The notes under the pieces are model-generated. The model saw only the letters and a program-made list of their open reading frames with translations. It had not been told where the DNA came from and did not search any database. A stretch of 64,000 nucleotides of DNA, taken from assembly GCA_035275405.1 (NCBI GenBank), contig DATEMU010000001.1:186001-250000 (forward strand), written 5' to 3'. This document shows positions 30,267-38,234 of this stretch, piece after piece. The translations under genes were made by a program, and so were the position numbers. The number at the start of each line of letters is the position of its first letter. Positions within the stretch are counted from its first letter, which is position 1. The stretch is from Phycisphaerae bacterium (GTDB taxonomy: Bacteria; Planctomycetota; Phycisphaerae; UBA1845; UTPLA1).

Positions 30267-32254
30267 GATCCCTTCCTGTTGAGTTGGTCCAGCGCCCGCC
30301 ATGCATCTTCGTCGCTCGGATCGATCCGCAGGACCTGCTGATATTCTCGGGCGGCCTCCAGGATTTGACCCGACCGCGCGAGTGTCCCGGCGAGGTTGAA
30401 ATGCGCCTCGGCGTAATCTGGCGAAAAGCGGATGGCCTCGCGGAAATGATGGATCGCTTCGTCCACTCGTCCCTGACGGGCGAGCACCACAGCCAGATTG
30501 TTGTGCGCATCCGGATAGGGGTACCGGTATTCCAGCGCTTTCCTAAAAGAGACCACCGCTTCGTTCGTTCGGCCGAGGCTGACGAGCGTCGTGGCGAGAT
30601 TGTAATGAGCATCGGCGAGTTTCGGGACGCGTCGGATCGCCTCCTGAAAAAAATCCAGGGCCTCCTTTGCGCGGCCCTGACTGACGAGCAGCGCGCCGAG
30701 ATTGCTGTACGGCTCGGCGAAATCGGGCTGCAATCGCAGGGCCTCGGCGTATTCGGCAATCGCCTCGTCAAACTTTCCCTGTGACTTCAGGGCGTTGGCC
30801 AGGTCGTTGTGAATCGGCGCGAAGTTCGGCGCCAGCCGCGCCGCCTCCCGGAGCTCGGCGACGGCGTCTTCCGTCCGGCCCTGTTCCAGGTACAGGTTTC
30901 CGAGGCGAGCGCGAAGCGTTTCGGCTTGCGGCGCCAGCGCAATCATGTGCCGATAGAGCGTCTCCGTATCACGCCAAACGGTCAGGTATTGGCGCGTGCC
31001 ATAGGCCTCCGCGCAGAAGATCAGCGCGCCGATTCCGCCCAGTAGACCGATTCGCCACGTGCGATCGGCGGGGTTCGTCGCGCGCGATGAATACTGCGCG
31101 AGCCCGCAGGCGAGCGCGAGGAGCAGTCCTATCGCCGGCAAATACGCATACTTGTCCGAGGCGATCACATTGGAGAATCCGATGATCTGAATTGTGGGGA
31201 GCAGCATGAGAGAGTAGATCAATAAACCGGCGACCAGCGAGCGCGTCCGCCGCAGCGACCAGATCATCAGCGGGACCAGGACGCAGGTGCCGATTACACC
31301 CGCCAGGATCCACGGCTCGGTCAATCGAAACGGCGCAGGCAGCGGATTGTGTGAAGTAAGATTCGCGGGCCACACGAGCTTATAGAGATAGAACATGATG
31401 TTGTGGCAGATCATCATGGGAATTTCGACGAAGTTGTATTCGCCCGGCAAGGCGACGACGGCGGTCCGCTGCTGCGAAGTGAACGTCACCAGCGAGGAGA
31501 CCGCGGCGAGCGCCAGGAGCGGCAGCTTCTCGAAGATGGCGCGGCGGCTGAAGCGTTGCAAGGGCCACCAATCCAGGACCAGCATCGCCAGCGGAAGCGG
31601 GGTGCTGGTCGGCTTGGAGAGCAGCGCCAGGCAATAACCAAGCGTCGCACACAGGAACCAGCGCAGCTGATGGGTCCTGGCATAGCGGACATACGCAATC
31701 AGGGCGAGCAGCGAAAAAAACGCGGCCAGCAATGTCTTTCGCTCGCCCACCCAAGGAATGGGCTCGACGGTCAGGGGATGCGCGCCGAACAGAATGCCGA
31801 CGATCGCCGCGGGCCAGGGCTGCCCAAAGAGGAGGTAGAGCAGGGTGATGATCAGCAGCGTATTGGCGACGTGCAGGGTCAAGCTGGTCGCATGAAACGG
31901 CGTCAGGTCATCGATGCGGCCGCCCAACCCATAATCGATCATCAGCGAGATCATCGCCAATGGCTGGTAATATCCGCCGATGGTCGATGGTTCCAGCACC
32001 TCGCTGACGAAACGCCACGCCGAAGTCAGACTCGGGTTGCGGACCAGGGGGTTGTCAACGAGATAATCCTGATCGTCGAACGATAGCGCCTGTGCGGAAA
32101 GCGCCGGCCAATGCACTGCCGTCACCAATACCGCCGAGACGGCGAGGAGGATGAGCAGGGCTCGGGTCGATGAGGGCTCGGCGGGGGAGTGGGCAACCAC
32201 CGGGGCCGGTGCGGGAGCGTGCCGCTGTTGAACGGGCTTACGATTCCGCCTCAT
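30263..32254 (-). CDS. TMTC-like GT-C membrane glycosyltransferase with TPR tail
   Basis: A 663-residue protein. After a basic start it has about eleven hydrophobic helices (35-420). The first extracytoplasmic loop has SFDDQDYLVDNP, the acidic motif typical of GT-C transferases using lipid-linked sugars, and GERKTLLAAFFSL and KPTSTPLPLAML are typical of the TMTC-like bacterial family. Residues 425-660 contain about seven TPR repeats (for example AEPYSNLGALLVSQG and ADAHYNLATTLVSLG). Such proteins are thought to transfer mannose or other sugars to exported proteins, with the TPR part binding the acceptor. Its stop overlaps the GH31 start by 4 bp. It is a tandem paralogue of the gene at 32358-34271. 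The sugar and acceptor are unknown. Confidence 0.83.
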   Translation of the reverse strand: MRRNRKPVQQRHAPAPAPVVAHSPAEPSSTRALLILLAVSAVLVTAVHWPALSAQALSFDDQDYLVDNPLVRNPSLTSAWRFVSEVLEPSTIGGYYQPLAMISLMIDYGLGGRIDDLTPFHATSLTLHVANTLLIITLLYLLFGQPWPAAIVGILFGAHPLTVEPIPWVGERKTLLAAFFSLLALIAYVRYARTHQLRWFLCATLGYCLALLSKPTSTPLPLAMLVLDWWPLQRFSRRAIFEKLPLLALAAVSSLVTFTSQQRTAVVALPGEYNFVEIPMMICHNIMFYLYKLVWPANLTSHNPLPAPFRLTEPWILAGVIGTCVLVPLMIWSLRRTRSLVAGLLIYSLMLLPTIQIIGFSNVIASDKYAYLPAIGLLLALACGLAQYSSRATNPADRTWRIGLLGGIGALIFCAEAYGTRQYLTVWRDTETLYRHMIALAPQAETLRARLGNLYLEQGRTEDAVAELREAARLAPNFAPIHNDLANALKSQGKFDEAIAEYAEALRLQPDFAEPYSNLGALLVSQGRAKEALDFFQEAIRRVPKLADAHYNLATTLVSLGRTNEAVVSFRKALEYRYPYPDAHNNLAVVLARQGRVDEAIHHFREAIRFSPDYAEAHFNLAGTLARSGQILEAAREYQQVLRIDPSDEDAWRALDQLNRKGS

Positions 32255-32357
32255 CCCGCAAGTCTATCAGCGCGGCGACCGTACGTCGCAGGCTCGCCGT
32301 GGCGGGGGAGTGGCGCGGGGGCACCAATCAGCGGGGTGCGGTTAGATCCTCGTAGCG

Positions 32358-34271
32358 TTACGTGCCGCCGGAGGGCACAGGCGCCCGCAGGCCGGCCTGC
32401 GCGCCCTGATGCGCGGGATTGAGCCGCAGGGCCTCGCGAAACTCCCGCGCCGCGTCCTCAAACTGACCGGTCTGGCGCAGGGCCTCACCAAGCTGGTAGT
32501 GGGCGTTTGCCGAGTTTGGCCATAACGCGATGGATTCGCGCAGATGCGCCGCCGCTTCGGACGGCTCGCCCATTTGTATCAGAATGGCCGCCAGATTGGT
32601 TCGCGCCTGAGGATGGCCCGGTCGCAATCGCACGGCCGACTCGAGGTACTGCCGGGCCTCCGGCAGTTGGCTTTGTTCGGCGTACCAGGTGCCGAGGTTG
32701 TAGGTGGCCGTGAAATTGGACGGGTCCTGTTCGAGCGTACGATTCCAACACGAATACGCCTCGGCGTGGCGTCCGAGTTCGGAATAGGCGTTTCCCAGGT
32801 TGTTGCGGGCCTCGACATGGTTCGGATTGTCTTTCAATGCCTGCTTGTATTGCGCGACGGCTTCGTTCCATCGACCTTGCCCGGCCAGATACAGCCCCAG
32901 GTGATTACGGACGCTGGCCGCTTTTGGTGTCAGGGTGAGCATGTGCCCGCACAGCGACTCGGTGTCTTTCCAGACCGCCAGATATCGGCGCGTCGCCAGC
33001 ACTTCCGCGCTCGCCGCGACAATGAGCAGGGCTTCCACGCCGATGACCAACGCCCCGCGCCGCCGAGCCGGCGAAAACACCCGCCAACGGCCGAGAAGCC
33101 AGGCCAGCGCGATGAGGATGCCGACCGCCGGGAGATACGCGTACTTGTCCGCGGCGATGGCATCGGAAAACCCGATGATCTGCACGGTGGGGAGCAAGAG
33201 TACGAGGTATATCAGGAGGCCGACGGCAAGCGCGCGGGTGTAGCGCAGCGTCACCCATGCGAGCGGCACCAGGATCAGTATTCCGATCAGCCCGACGAAT
33301 AGACCGCGATCGGACAGGTTGAACGGATCGGGCACGGGATAGTGTGAGGAGAGATGGCGCGGCCAGATCATCTTCTCCAGATAGAAGACGACGTTATGAA
33401 AGAGCCGCAGTGGAGCGTAGAACCAGGGGACATCCGTCGGCAGGACCGTCGCCGCTGTGCGGTCCTGCGAGACAAACGTGATGACCGCCGAGATGGCACC
33501 GATGGCCAAGAGCGGGGCTTTTTCCCAGAGCGCCCGCCGCCCCCAACGGTTCAGCGGCCAGTAATCGAGGAGCAGCATTGCCAACGGCAGAGGTGTACTC
33601 GTCGGTTTGGAGAGCAACGCCAGGGCATAACCGATGATCGCACCGGCGAAATAAGCCCAACGCCGCGTCTGCGTGTAACGCACATACGCGACTAGCGCGG
33701 CGAGCGCGAAAAAAGCCGCAAGCAGCGTCTTCCGCTCCCCAACCCACGGGATCGGCTCGACCGTCAGCGGGTGCAACCCGAAAAGCAGCCCAGCGACGGC
33801 CGCGGGCCACGGTCGCCCGAACAGCGTGTACAGCAGGAGCACGATCAGAAGCGTGTTGGCCACGTGCAGAATCAGGCTCGTCCGGTGGAACGGCCGCAGG
33901 TTGTCGACGCTCCCGCCCGTCGCCGCGTCGATCATCAGCGAGATCATGGAGAGCGGCTGGTAATAGCCCGCGACGGTCGAGGGTTCGAGCACCTCCGTCA
34001 GCGCCCGCCGCGCCGAGGCCCAGCTTGGGTTGCGGACCAGGAGATTGTCCGCAAGATACTGCTGATCGTCGCAGGACATCGCCCGCGCAGACAGCGCCGG
34101 CCAATGCGTGGCGAGGACCGCCCCGGCGACGAGGAGCATCAGCACGATGAGGATGATTCGCGGAGGTCCCGCGGGTTCGGTCTTGACCATTGCGCGTGCC
34201 CATTCGTGCCGCGCCGCCTTTCGCCGAGCCCTCTTTGATCCCATCAAGCGTCCTTCACAAGTCGGCCTCAT
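32358..34271 (-). CDS. TMTC-like GT-C membrane glycosyltransferase with TPR tail, paralogue
   Basis: About 637 residues, same architecture as its downstream neighbour: SCDDQQYLADNL acidic loop, GERKTLLAAFFAL, KPTSTPLPLAMLLLDYWPL, then TPR repeats from about residue 420. The extensive colinear similarity shows tandem duplication. The start at 34271 (MRPTCEGRL) has AGGAG 7 nt upstream; MGSKRARRK at 34244 with AAGGA is an equally possible start. The two copies are separated by 103 bp and could be one transcript with the GH31 gene. It has fewer TPR units than the other copy. Confidence 0.82.
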   Translation of the reverse strand: MRPTCEGRLMGSKRARRKAARHEWARAMVKTEPAGPPRIILIVLMLLVAGAVLATHWPALSARAMSCDDQQYLADNLLVRNPSWASARRALTEVLEPSTVAGYYQPLSMISLMIDAATGGSVDNLRPFHRTSLILHVANTLLIVLLLYTLFGRPWPAAVAGLLFGLHPLTVEPIPWVGERKTLLAAFFALAALVAYVRYTQTRRWAYFAGAIIGYALALLSKPTSTPLPLAMLLLDYWPLNRWGRRALWEKAPLLAIGAISAVITFVSQDRTAATVLPTDVPWFYAPLRLFHNVVFYLEKMIWPRHLSSHYPVPDPFNLSDRGLFVGLIGILILVPLAWVTLRYTRALAVGLLIYLVLLLPTVQIIGFSDAIAADKYAYLPAVGILIALAWLLGRWRVFSPARRRGALVIGVEALLIVAASAEVLATRRYLAVWKDTESLCGHMLTLTPKAASVRNHLGLYLAGQGRWNEAVAQYKQALKDNPNHVEARNNLGNAYSELGRHAEAYSCWNRTLEQDPSNFTATYNLGTWYAEQSQLPEARQYLESAVRLRPGHPQARTNLAAILIQMGEPSEAAAHLRESIALWPNSANAHYQLGEALRQTGQFEDAAREFREALRLNPAHQGAQAGLRAPVPSGGT

Positions 34272-34344
34272 GGCCGGCTCCTGAAGTATAAGAACCCTCA
34301 AAGACTTGGCACAACGGCGCGGTGGCCGGTTTGTGTGCGAAGGT

Positions 34345-35121
34345 TTATGCCTTACGGTCCGATCGCCAGTAACCAATGAGCGCGGCGATGGCTCCCGCCC
34401 AAAAGATCGAGACCCCAACGCAAACCAATGAAAACCGGCCGGGACCGAACATGACGTTGCCGATCATCAGGAGGACTCCGAAGACCATGATTGACACGCC
34501 TACTCGAATCAGAGTCGTTCGGTCGCCCTTGGCCGGGCTGCTCAGTTTTTCCGACATGCTCTGCTGCGCGATGACATCTACGAAATCGCCCCCGGAGCGT
34601 ACGGCCGAAATGACCTGACCGAACAGTTTTCGCTCGACATCCGAATCAAAGAATCCCCGCAATGAGACGGTGCGATCCTGGCCCTTTTGCTTTAGCCAGG
34701 GCTGGATATCGTCCAGCGCCACCATCGAACACTCGGGCCAGGGAATTCTCTCCAGTTCGTCAAAATTCCGCACAAACAGGGCGTCGTGGCGGATCGCCGC
34801 GAAGCGGCCCCGGCGATGTGCATGCACAACCCACCAGATCGTCAAACCGGGCATGGCGGCAAACGCAGCAAGGATACCGATCGATGCGATCGATCCGGCC
34901 ATTCGATAGGCCATCGCCATCAAATTGAATCCCACGAAGTAGAAGATGAAAAACTGCGTGCTTAACAGGCTCACACAGGTCTTCCACGGCGTCTTCGGCC
35001 GGAATACGATCGTTTGTTCGTCATATTCGAACCCGCACTCCGGGCAACGATGCGCCGTCGGTAGGCCTTGGAGCGAGTACTTGCAGACGGGGCAATTCGC
35101 GAGAGGTGGGCGGAGGATCAT
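34345..35121 (-). CDS. zinc-ribbon membrane protein, function unknown
   Basis: About 258 residues from the ATG at 35121 (MILRPPLANCPVC); the start is uncertain since no strong ribosome site is visible and the frame is open further upstream. Two CxxC pairs, CPVC and CPECGFEYDE, form an N-terminal zinc ribbon. Two hydrophobic helices follow (around 55-110), then a cytoplasmic middle part and two more helices near the C-terminus (around 205-250). Short zinc-ribbon membrane proteins of this shape are common in planctomycetes with no assigned role. No family recognised. Confidence 0.7.
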   Translation of the reverse strand: MILRPPLANCPVCKYSLQGLPTAHRCPECGFEYDEQTIVFRPKTPWKTCVSLLSTQFFIFYFVGFNLMAMAYRMAGSIASIGILAAFAAMPGLTIWWVVHAHRRGRFAAIRHDALFVRNFDELERIPWPECSMVALDDIQPWLKQKGQDRTVSLRGFFDSDVERKLFGQVISAVRSGGDFVDVIAQQSMSEKLSSPAKGDRTTLIRVGVSIMVFGVLLMIGNVMFGPGRFSLVCVGVSIFWAGAIAALIGYWRSDRKA

Positions 35122-35177
35122 GGTTCTTGAGTGACGTGGTCGCGCTAGAAACATCCCTGTGCGCGCTGTTAGTAAAT

Positions 35178-35933
35178 TCAGTTCGACGGCTGAGTCGTAG
35201 TTCTTTCTTGATCCGCGAAACGCCATTTCTCCTCTGCATCTCGGCACTTCGGGCAAAAGCGAACCAGAGCCCGCATTGCAGGCCGCCCAACACAGCCTCC
35301 TCGATAGGACCTATTAGAGTTGGGGAATTCTCTAAACCTCGCATGAGTTTCTGACATTTCGGAAAGATCCACGCGGATCAGCCCGTACTCTATCGGAACA
35401 AAGTCATCCGGCATTAATTCGTCGTGGAGGCTGCACCGATCGGAGTACTTGTACCGATGATCTTCTTCAATCGCAGAGCACGGTAACTCCGGAATCGGCT
35501 TTGTGTCGACGCGAGAGTCTCGAAAGCAGAACGAGAATGTGCCCGGCTTGACTCGCGGTCGCAATACGAGTTCGTCTAATCGGCCAAGTAGACCAGAATC
35601 CAGGAGGATAACGGTGCGTGGATCGTCCGCGCGCCGCGACACCTTTAGCTGGCCCCGGAACGGGATGTGGACGAAGGTGTCGGGCAGAAGCAGGTCTCCC
35701 GGACAGACCTTGAACCATTCGCTATCGATCCGCGGGTTCGCCTCGTTCAACGAGCCTCGCACCTTCCCGCGGACTTCCAGCACCTCAAACGTGTTCAACG
35801 CGTTGGGTTGCGTCGTCGGTGATGGGTTTGGCGTTTCGCTTGGCGCTTTCTGCGATGTCGGTACTTTGCAGCCAAAAAGACAGGCCACAAACAACGGCAA
35901 GCAGGACAATAGGATTGGCAAATGTGCGTTCAC
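35178..35933 (-). CDS. putative lipoprotein, function unknown
   Basis: A 251-residue protein with a lipoprotein signal (LPLFVACLFGC, lipobox cysteine at 22). A Pro/Thr/Ser linker follows, then a region with GKVRGSLNEANP and HIPFRGQLKVSRRADDPRTVILLDSG that looks beta-rich. The C-terminus contains VRFCPKCRD, a possible half zinc ribbon. No named family recognised. It lies 57 bp upstream of the zinc-ribbon membrane protein on the same strand and may be co-expressed. Confidence 0.65.
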   Translation of the reverse strand: MNAHLPILLSCLPLFVACLFGCKVPTSQKAPSETPNPSPTTQPNALNTFEVLEVRGKVRGSLNEANPRIDSEWFKVCPGDLLLPDTFVHIPFRGQLKVSRRADDPRTVILLDSGLLGRLDELVLRPRVKPGTFSFCFRDSRVDTKPIPELPCSAIEEDHRYKYSDRCSLHDELMPDDFVPIEYGLIRVDLSEMSETHARFREFPNSNRSYRGGCVGRPAMRALVRFCPKCRDAEEKWRFADQERTTTQPSN

Positions 35934-35987
35934 AGCGATATGTCCTGTCCTGAGCGAACGCGAGGTCTTCTCATTGTAGCAGGGAAG

Positions 35988-36779
35988 TCAAGCTCGCCGC
36001 GCGGCTTTGATAAACCCCGCCACGCGCTTCGCATCCAGCGTTGCCGTCGTCACGCCGCCGCGCTTCAAGGACGTCCCCACGATCACGCCGTCCGCAATCT
36101 CCAGGTACTCGCCCACCGTCTCCGTCGTTACGCCCGAGCCGATCCACACCGGCACGCGCGGCACCGCCTCCTTGACCCTCCGCACCGCGTCCATATCCGT
36201 CGGCGAGCCGGTCGCCGCGCCGCTGACGATCAGGATGTCCGCGCCTCCGCGCCCCGCCGTTTCCTCGGCGGCCAGCGCGATATCCGGCTGGTTGATGGGC
36301 ACGGCGTGCTTTACGTGGACGTCGGCCGCGATCCGCACGCCCGGCGCGAGCGCCGCCCGTTGCCGCGCCAGCTCATGCGCCCGGCCGGTGATTAGGCCCT
36401 GATCCGTCGCGTAAGTGCCGGAGAGGACGTTAACGCGGATGAACGCCGCGTCCGCCGCCGCGGCCACCGCAAGCCCCGCCAACCCGTCGTTGCGCAGCAC
36501 ATTGACCCCGACCGGCACGCCGCACGTGCACACGACGTGATCGACGACGATGCTCATGGCCGCGATCGTCTCCCGCGGCACGCAGTCCGCCGCGAACGGC
36601 GCGTCGCCGAAGTTCTCGACGATGACCGCGTCGAACCCGGCCCGCGCCAGCATCCGTGCCTCGTCCACCGCCCGCCGAATCGTCGCCGCCATCGGCCCCG
36701 CCTTCGGCGCGCCCGGAAGCGGCGAAAGGTGGACCATGCCGATCAGACGCAGTCGAGCGAGGTTAGTTTTTTTTGCCAT
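35988..36779 (-). CDS. btpA: BtpA/SgcQ-family TIM-barrel protein
   Basis: A 263-residue protein with the BtpA family signature: GMVHLSPLPGAP near 14-25, GFDAVIVENFGDAPF near 48-62, VGVNVLRNDGL near 90-100, and ILIVSGAATGSPTD followed by VWIGSGVTTETV. In cyanobacteria BtpA is linked to photosystem I stability; elsewhere the family is found in non-photosynthetic organisms and is likely an enzyme of unknown substrate. No photosynthesis gene is present, so the photosystem role does not apply. Its start overlaps the end of the SNase-like gene by 17 bp, implying coupled translation. Confidence 0.87.
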   Translation of the reverse strand: MAKKTNLARLRLIGMVHLSPLPGAPKAGPMAATIRRAVDEARMLARAGFDAVIVENFGDAPFAADCVPRETIAAMSIVVDHVVCTCGVPVGVNVLRNDGLAGLAVAAAADAAFIRVNVLSGTYATDQGLITGRAHELARQRAALAPGVRIAADVHVKHAVPINQPDIALAAEETAGRGGADILIVSGAATGSPTDMDAVRRVKEAVPRVPVWIGSGVTTETVGEYLEIADGVIVGTSLKRGGVTTATLDAKRVAGFIKAARRA

Positions 36780-37707
36780 TGCCTACCCGATAGTATTCGC
36801 AGGGACGCAGCCGCCGGCTCTTCGCCTCATTGACCGTGACCGTCGCCGGTTCTATTAAATGCTCGACGTGCGGACAATCCGCCGCGTGGTACTCGTGCGT
36901 ATGCTTGCCGGTCACGACCTCCGCCGCGCCTTCGGGGCCGTCGAGTTTTTTCCATATCCCCCGACCGGCCCATGCCGCGTCGTCCTCGTGCTTGAGATAG
37001 TCGTCGAGCCGCTCGAATTCTATCGACCGATCGACCGCGGCCAGGCCCTCGTTGACCAGCGCGCCACCGAGGTCGGAATCCCCGCTGCTGATGGCGATGT
37101 AAGCGAGTGTTCGCCCCAGCCGGTCACGGCGCGGCTTCGCCTCGCGATCCTCGACGGGTATGAGCTGGAGCGTCCGGCCCTTGACTCGCTTTTCGATAAA
37201 GCGAATGGTCTCGTCGGCGAGGGATTGCCCCGATTGCGGTGCGGCGATGCCGAACAGCCGCGCTTTGTCGCCGTTATCCAGGAGCACCGTACCGCCGGTC
37301 AGGACCTTCTTGACGCGGACTTGGATGAGACTGCCGCCTGAGTTATCGACATTTTCCGGCTCCTCCGATTCCGCGGCGCTCGGACGCCTGGAATTGGCAG
37401 GGCGTTCGGTGTCCGACGGCCCAGCCGCTTTCTTTTTGGCACGCTCGTCCAATTTGGCACACGATTTGCACAGTCGCCGGCCCTCTTTTTTGGCCTCGCT
37501 CTCCGAGGCCCAGCGGACAATATTGTCGTCGTTGATATTCTTCGCGGCGGAGCAATCGTCGGGATGCGTGTGATAGACCTTGCCCTTTTTTGCGCCGACG
37601 ACTCCATCGGCCTCCGCGCGAACCGTCGGCACGACGATCATGCCCAATGCGACCAGCCAACTCAGTCTTTTTAATGCCCTGCGCATCCACGCGCGTCGTG
37701 GAGTCAT
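36763..37707 (-). CDS. SNase-fold exported protein with altered catalytic residues
   Basis: A 314-residue protein; the ATG at 37707 has AGGAGG 8 nt upstream. A signal peptide covers about 1-31. Residues 128-255 are an SNase (thermonuclease-like) domain with ARLFGIAAPQ and DRLGRTLAYIAI. Compared with staphylococcal nuclease, Arg35 and Arg87 are kept (Arg150, Arg199) but Asp40 and Glu43 are replaced by Ala155 and Gln158, so hydrolysis by the usual mechanism is unlikely. On both sides lies a short Cys/His motif: YHTHPDDC...RRLCKSC (45-83) and YHAADCPH...LRPCEY (274-305), resembling the Ada-like metal-binding modules seen with secreted nucleases. A binding role is therefore more likely than nuclease activity. 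Confidence 0.8.
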   Translation of the reverse strand: MTPRRAWMRRALKRLSWLVALGMIVVPTVRAEADGVVGAKKGKVYHTHPDDCSAAKNINDDNIVRWASESEAKKEGRRLCKSCAKLDERAKKKAAGPSDTERPANSRRPSAAESEEPENVDNSGGSLIQVRVKKVLTGGTVLLDNGDKARLFGIAAPQSGQSLADETIRFIEKRVKGRTLQLIPVEDREAKPRRDRLGRTLAYIAISSGDSDLGGALVNEGLAAVDRSIEFERLDDYLKHEDDAAWAGRGIWKKLDGPEGAAEVVTGKHTHEYHAADCPHVEHLIEPATVTVNEAKSRRLRPCEYYRVGNGKKN

Positions 37708-37798
37708 GACGAGCCCTCCTGCCGAAATCAGCGGTCGCCATGATAGGCGTGAGGCGTCGGAAATGGAATACTTTGCGGGACTGAAAAGGGGGCGTAAA

Positions 37799-38128
37799 TC
37801 AGCCGCCGGCCTTGCGGAAAACCGCCACGACATCTTCGACCGGCACGACGAAGAGCTGGTTGTCGCCCTCGAAGTCGACGGGGATGGCGCGCTTGGGGTT
37901 GAACAGCACCCGGTCGTACTGCTTGATCGGAAAATCCTCGTCGCGATCCACCTGGCAGGACACCGCCACGATCCGGCCCGTGATCGTGGGAATCTCGATG
38001 TTGTCCGGCAGTTGAATCCCGCCCTTGGTCTGCTTCTTGTCGGCGTCCTTGCGGATCAGGACGCGCTTGCCGATCGGCTCGACGGTCTCGAGTTTGACGG
38101 GGCGGAGCTTGGTGTTTTCCTTTTCCAT
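37799..38128 (-). CDS. groS: GroES-family co-chaperonin (Cpn10)
   Basis: A 109-residue protein starting MEKENTKLRP. The Cpn10 features are present: GKRVLIRKDADKKQTKGG at 19-36 including the mobile-loop region, PTITGRIVAVS, and DRVLFNPKRAIPVD towards the C-terminus. The family normally forms a seven-membered lid on GroEL; no groEL gene is adjacent, so this is an orphan copy, common where several chaperonin sets exist. No clear ribosome site precedes the ATG at 38128. It is separated from the divergent phosphatase gene by 106 bp. Confidence 0.82.
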   Translation of the reverse strand: MEKENTKLRPVKLETVEPIGKRVLIRKDADKKQTKGGIQLPDNIEIPTITGRIVAVSCQVDRDEDFPIKQYDRVLFNPKRAIPVDFEGDNQLFVVPVEDVVAVFRKAGG

Positions 38129-38234
38129 CAACGATATTGTATCGGCCGGTGGCGTGTTTTGCCATGATCGGCGCGAGGTGTCGAGTCTGTCGCGAGCCGT
38201 TATAATCGGAACCCTCTGGGGCGGGGATTCACTC

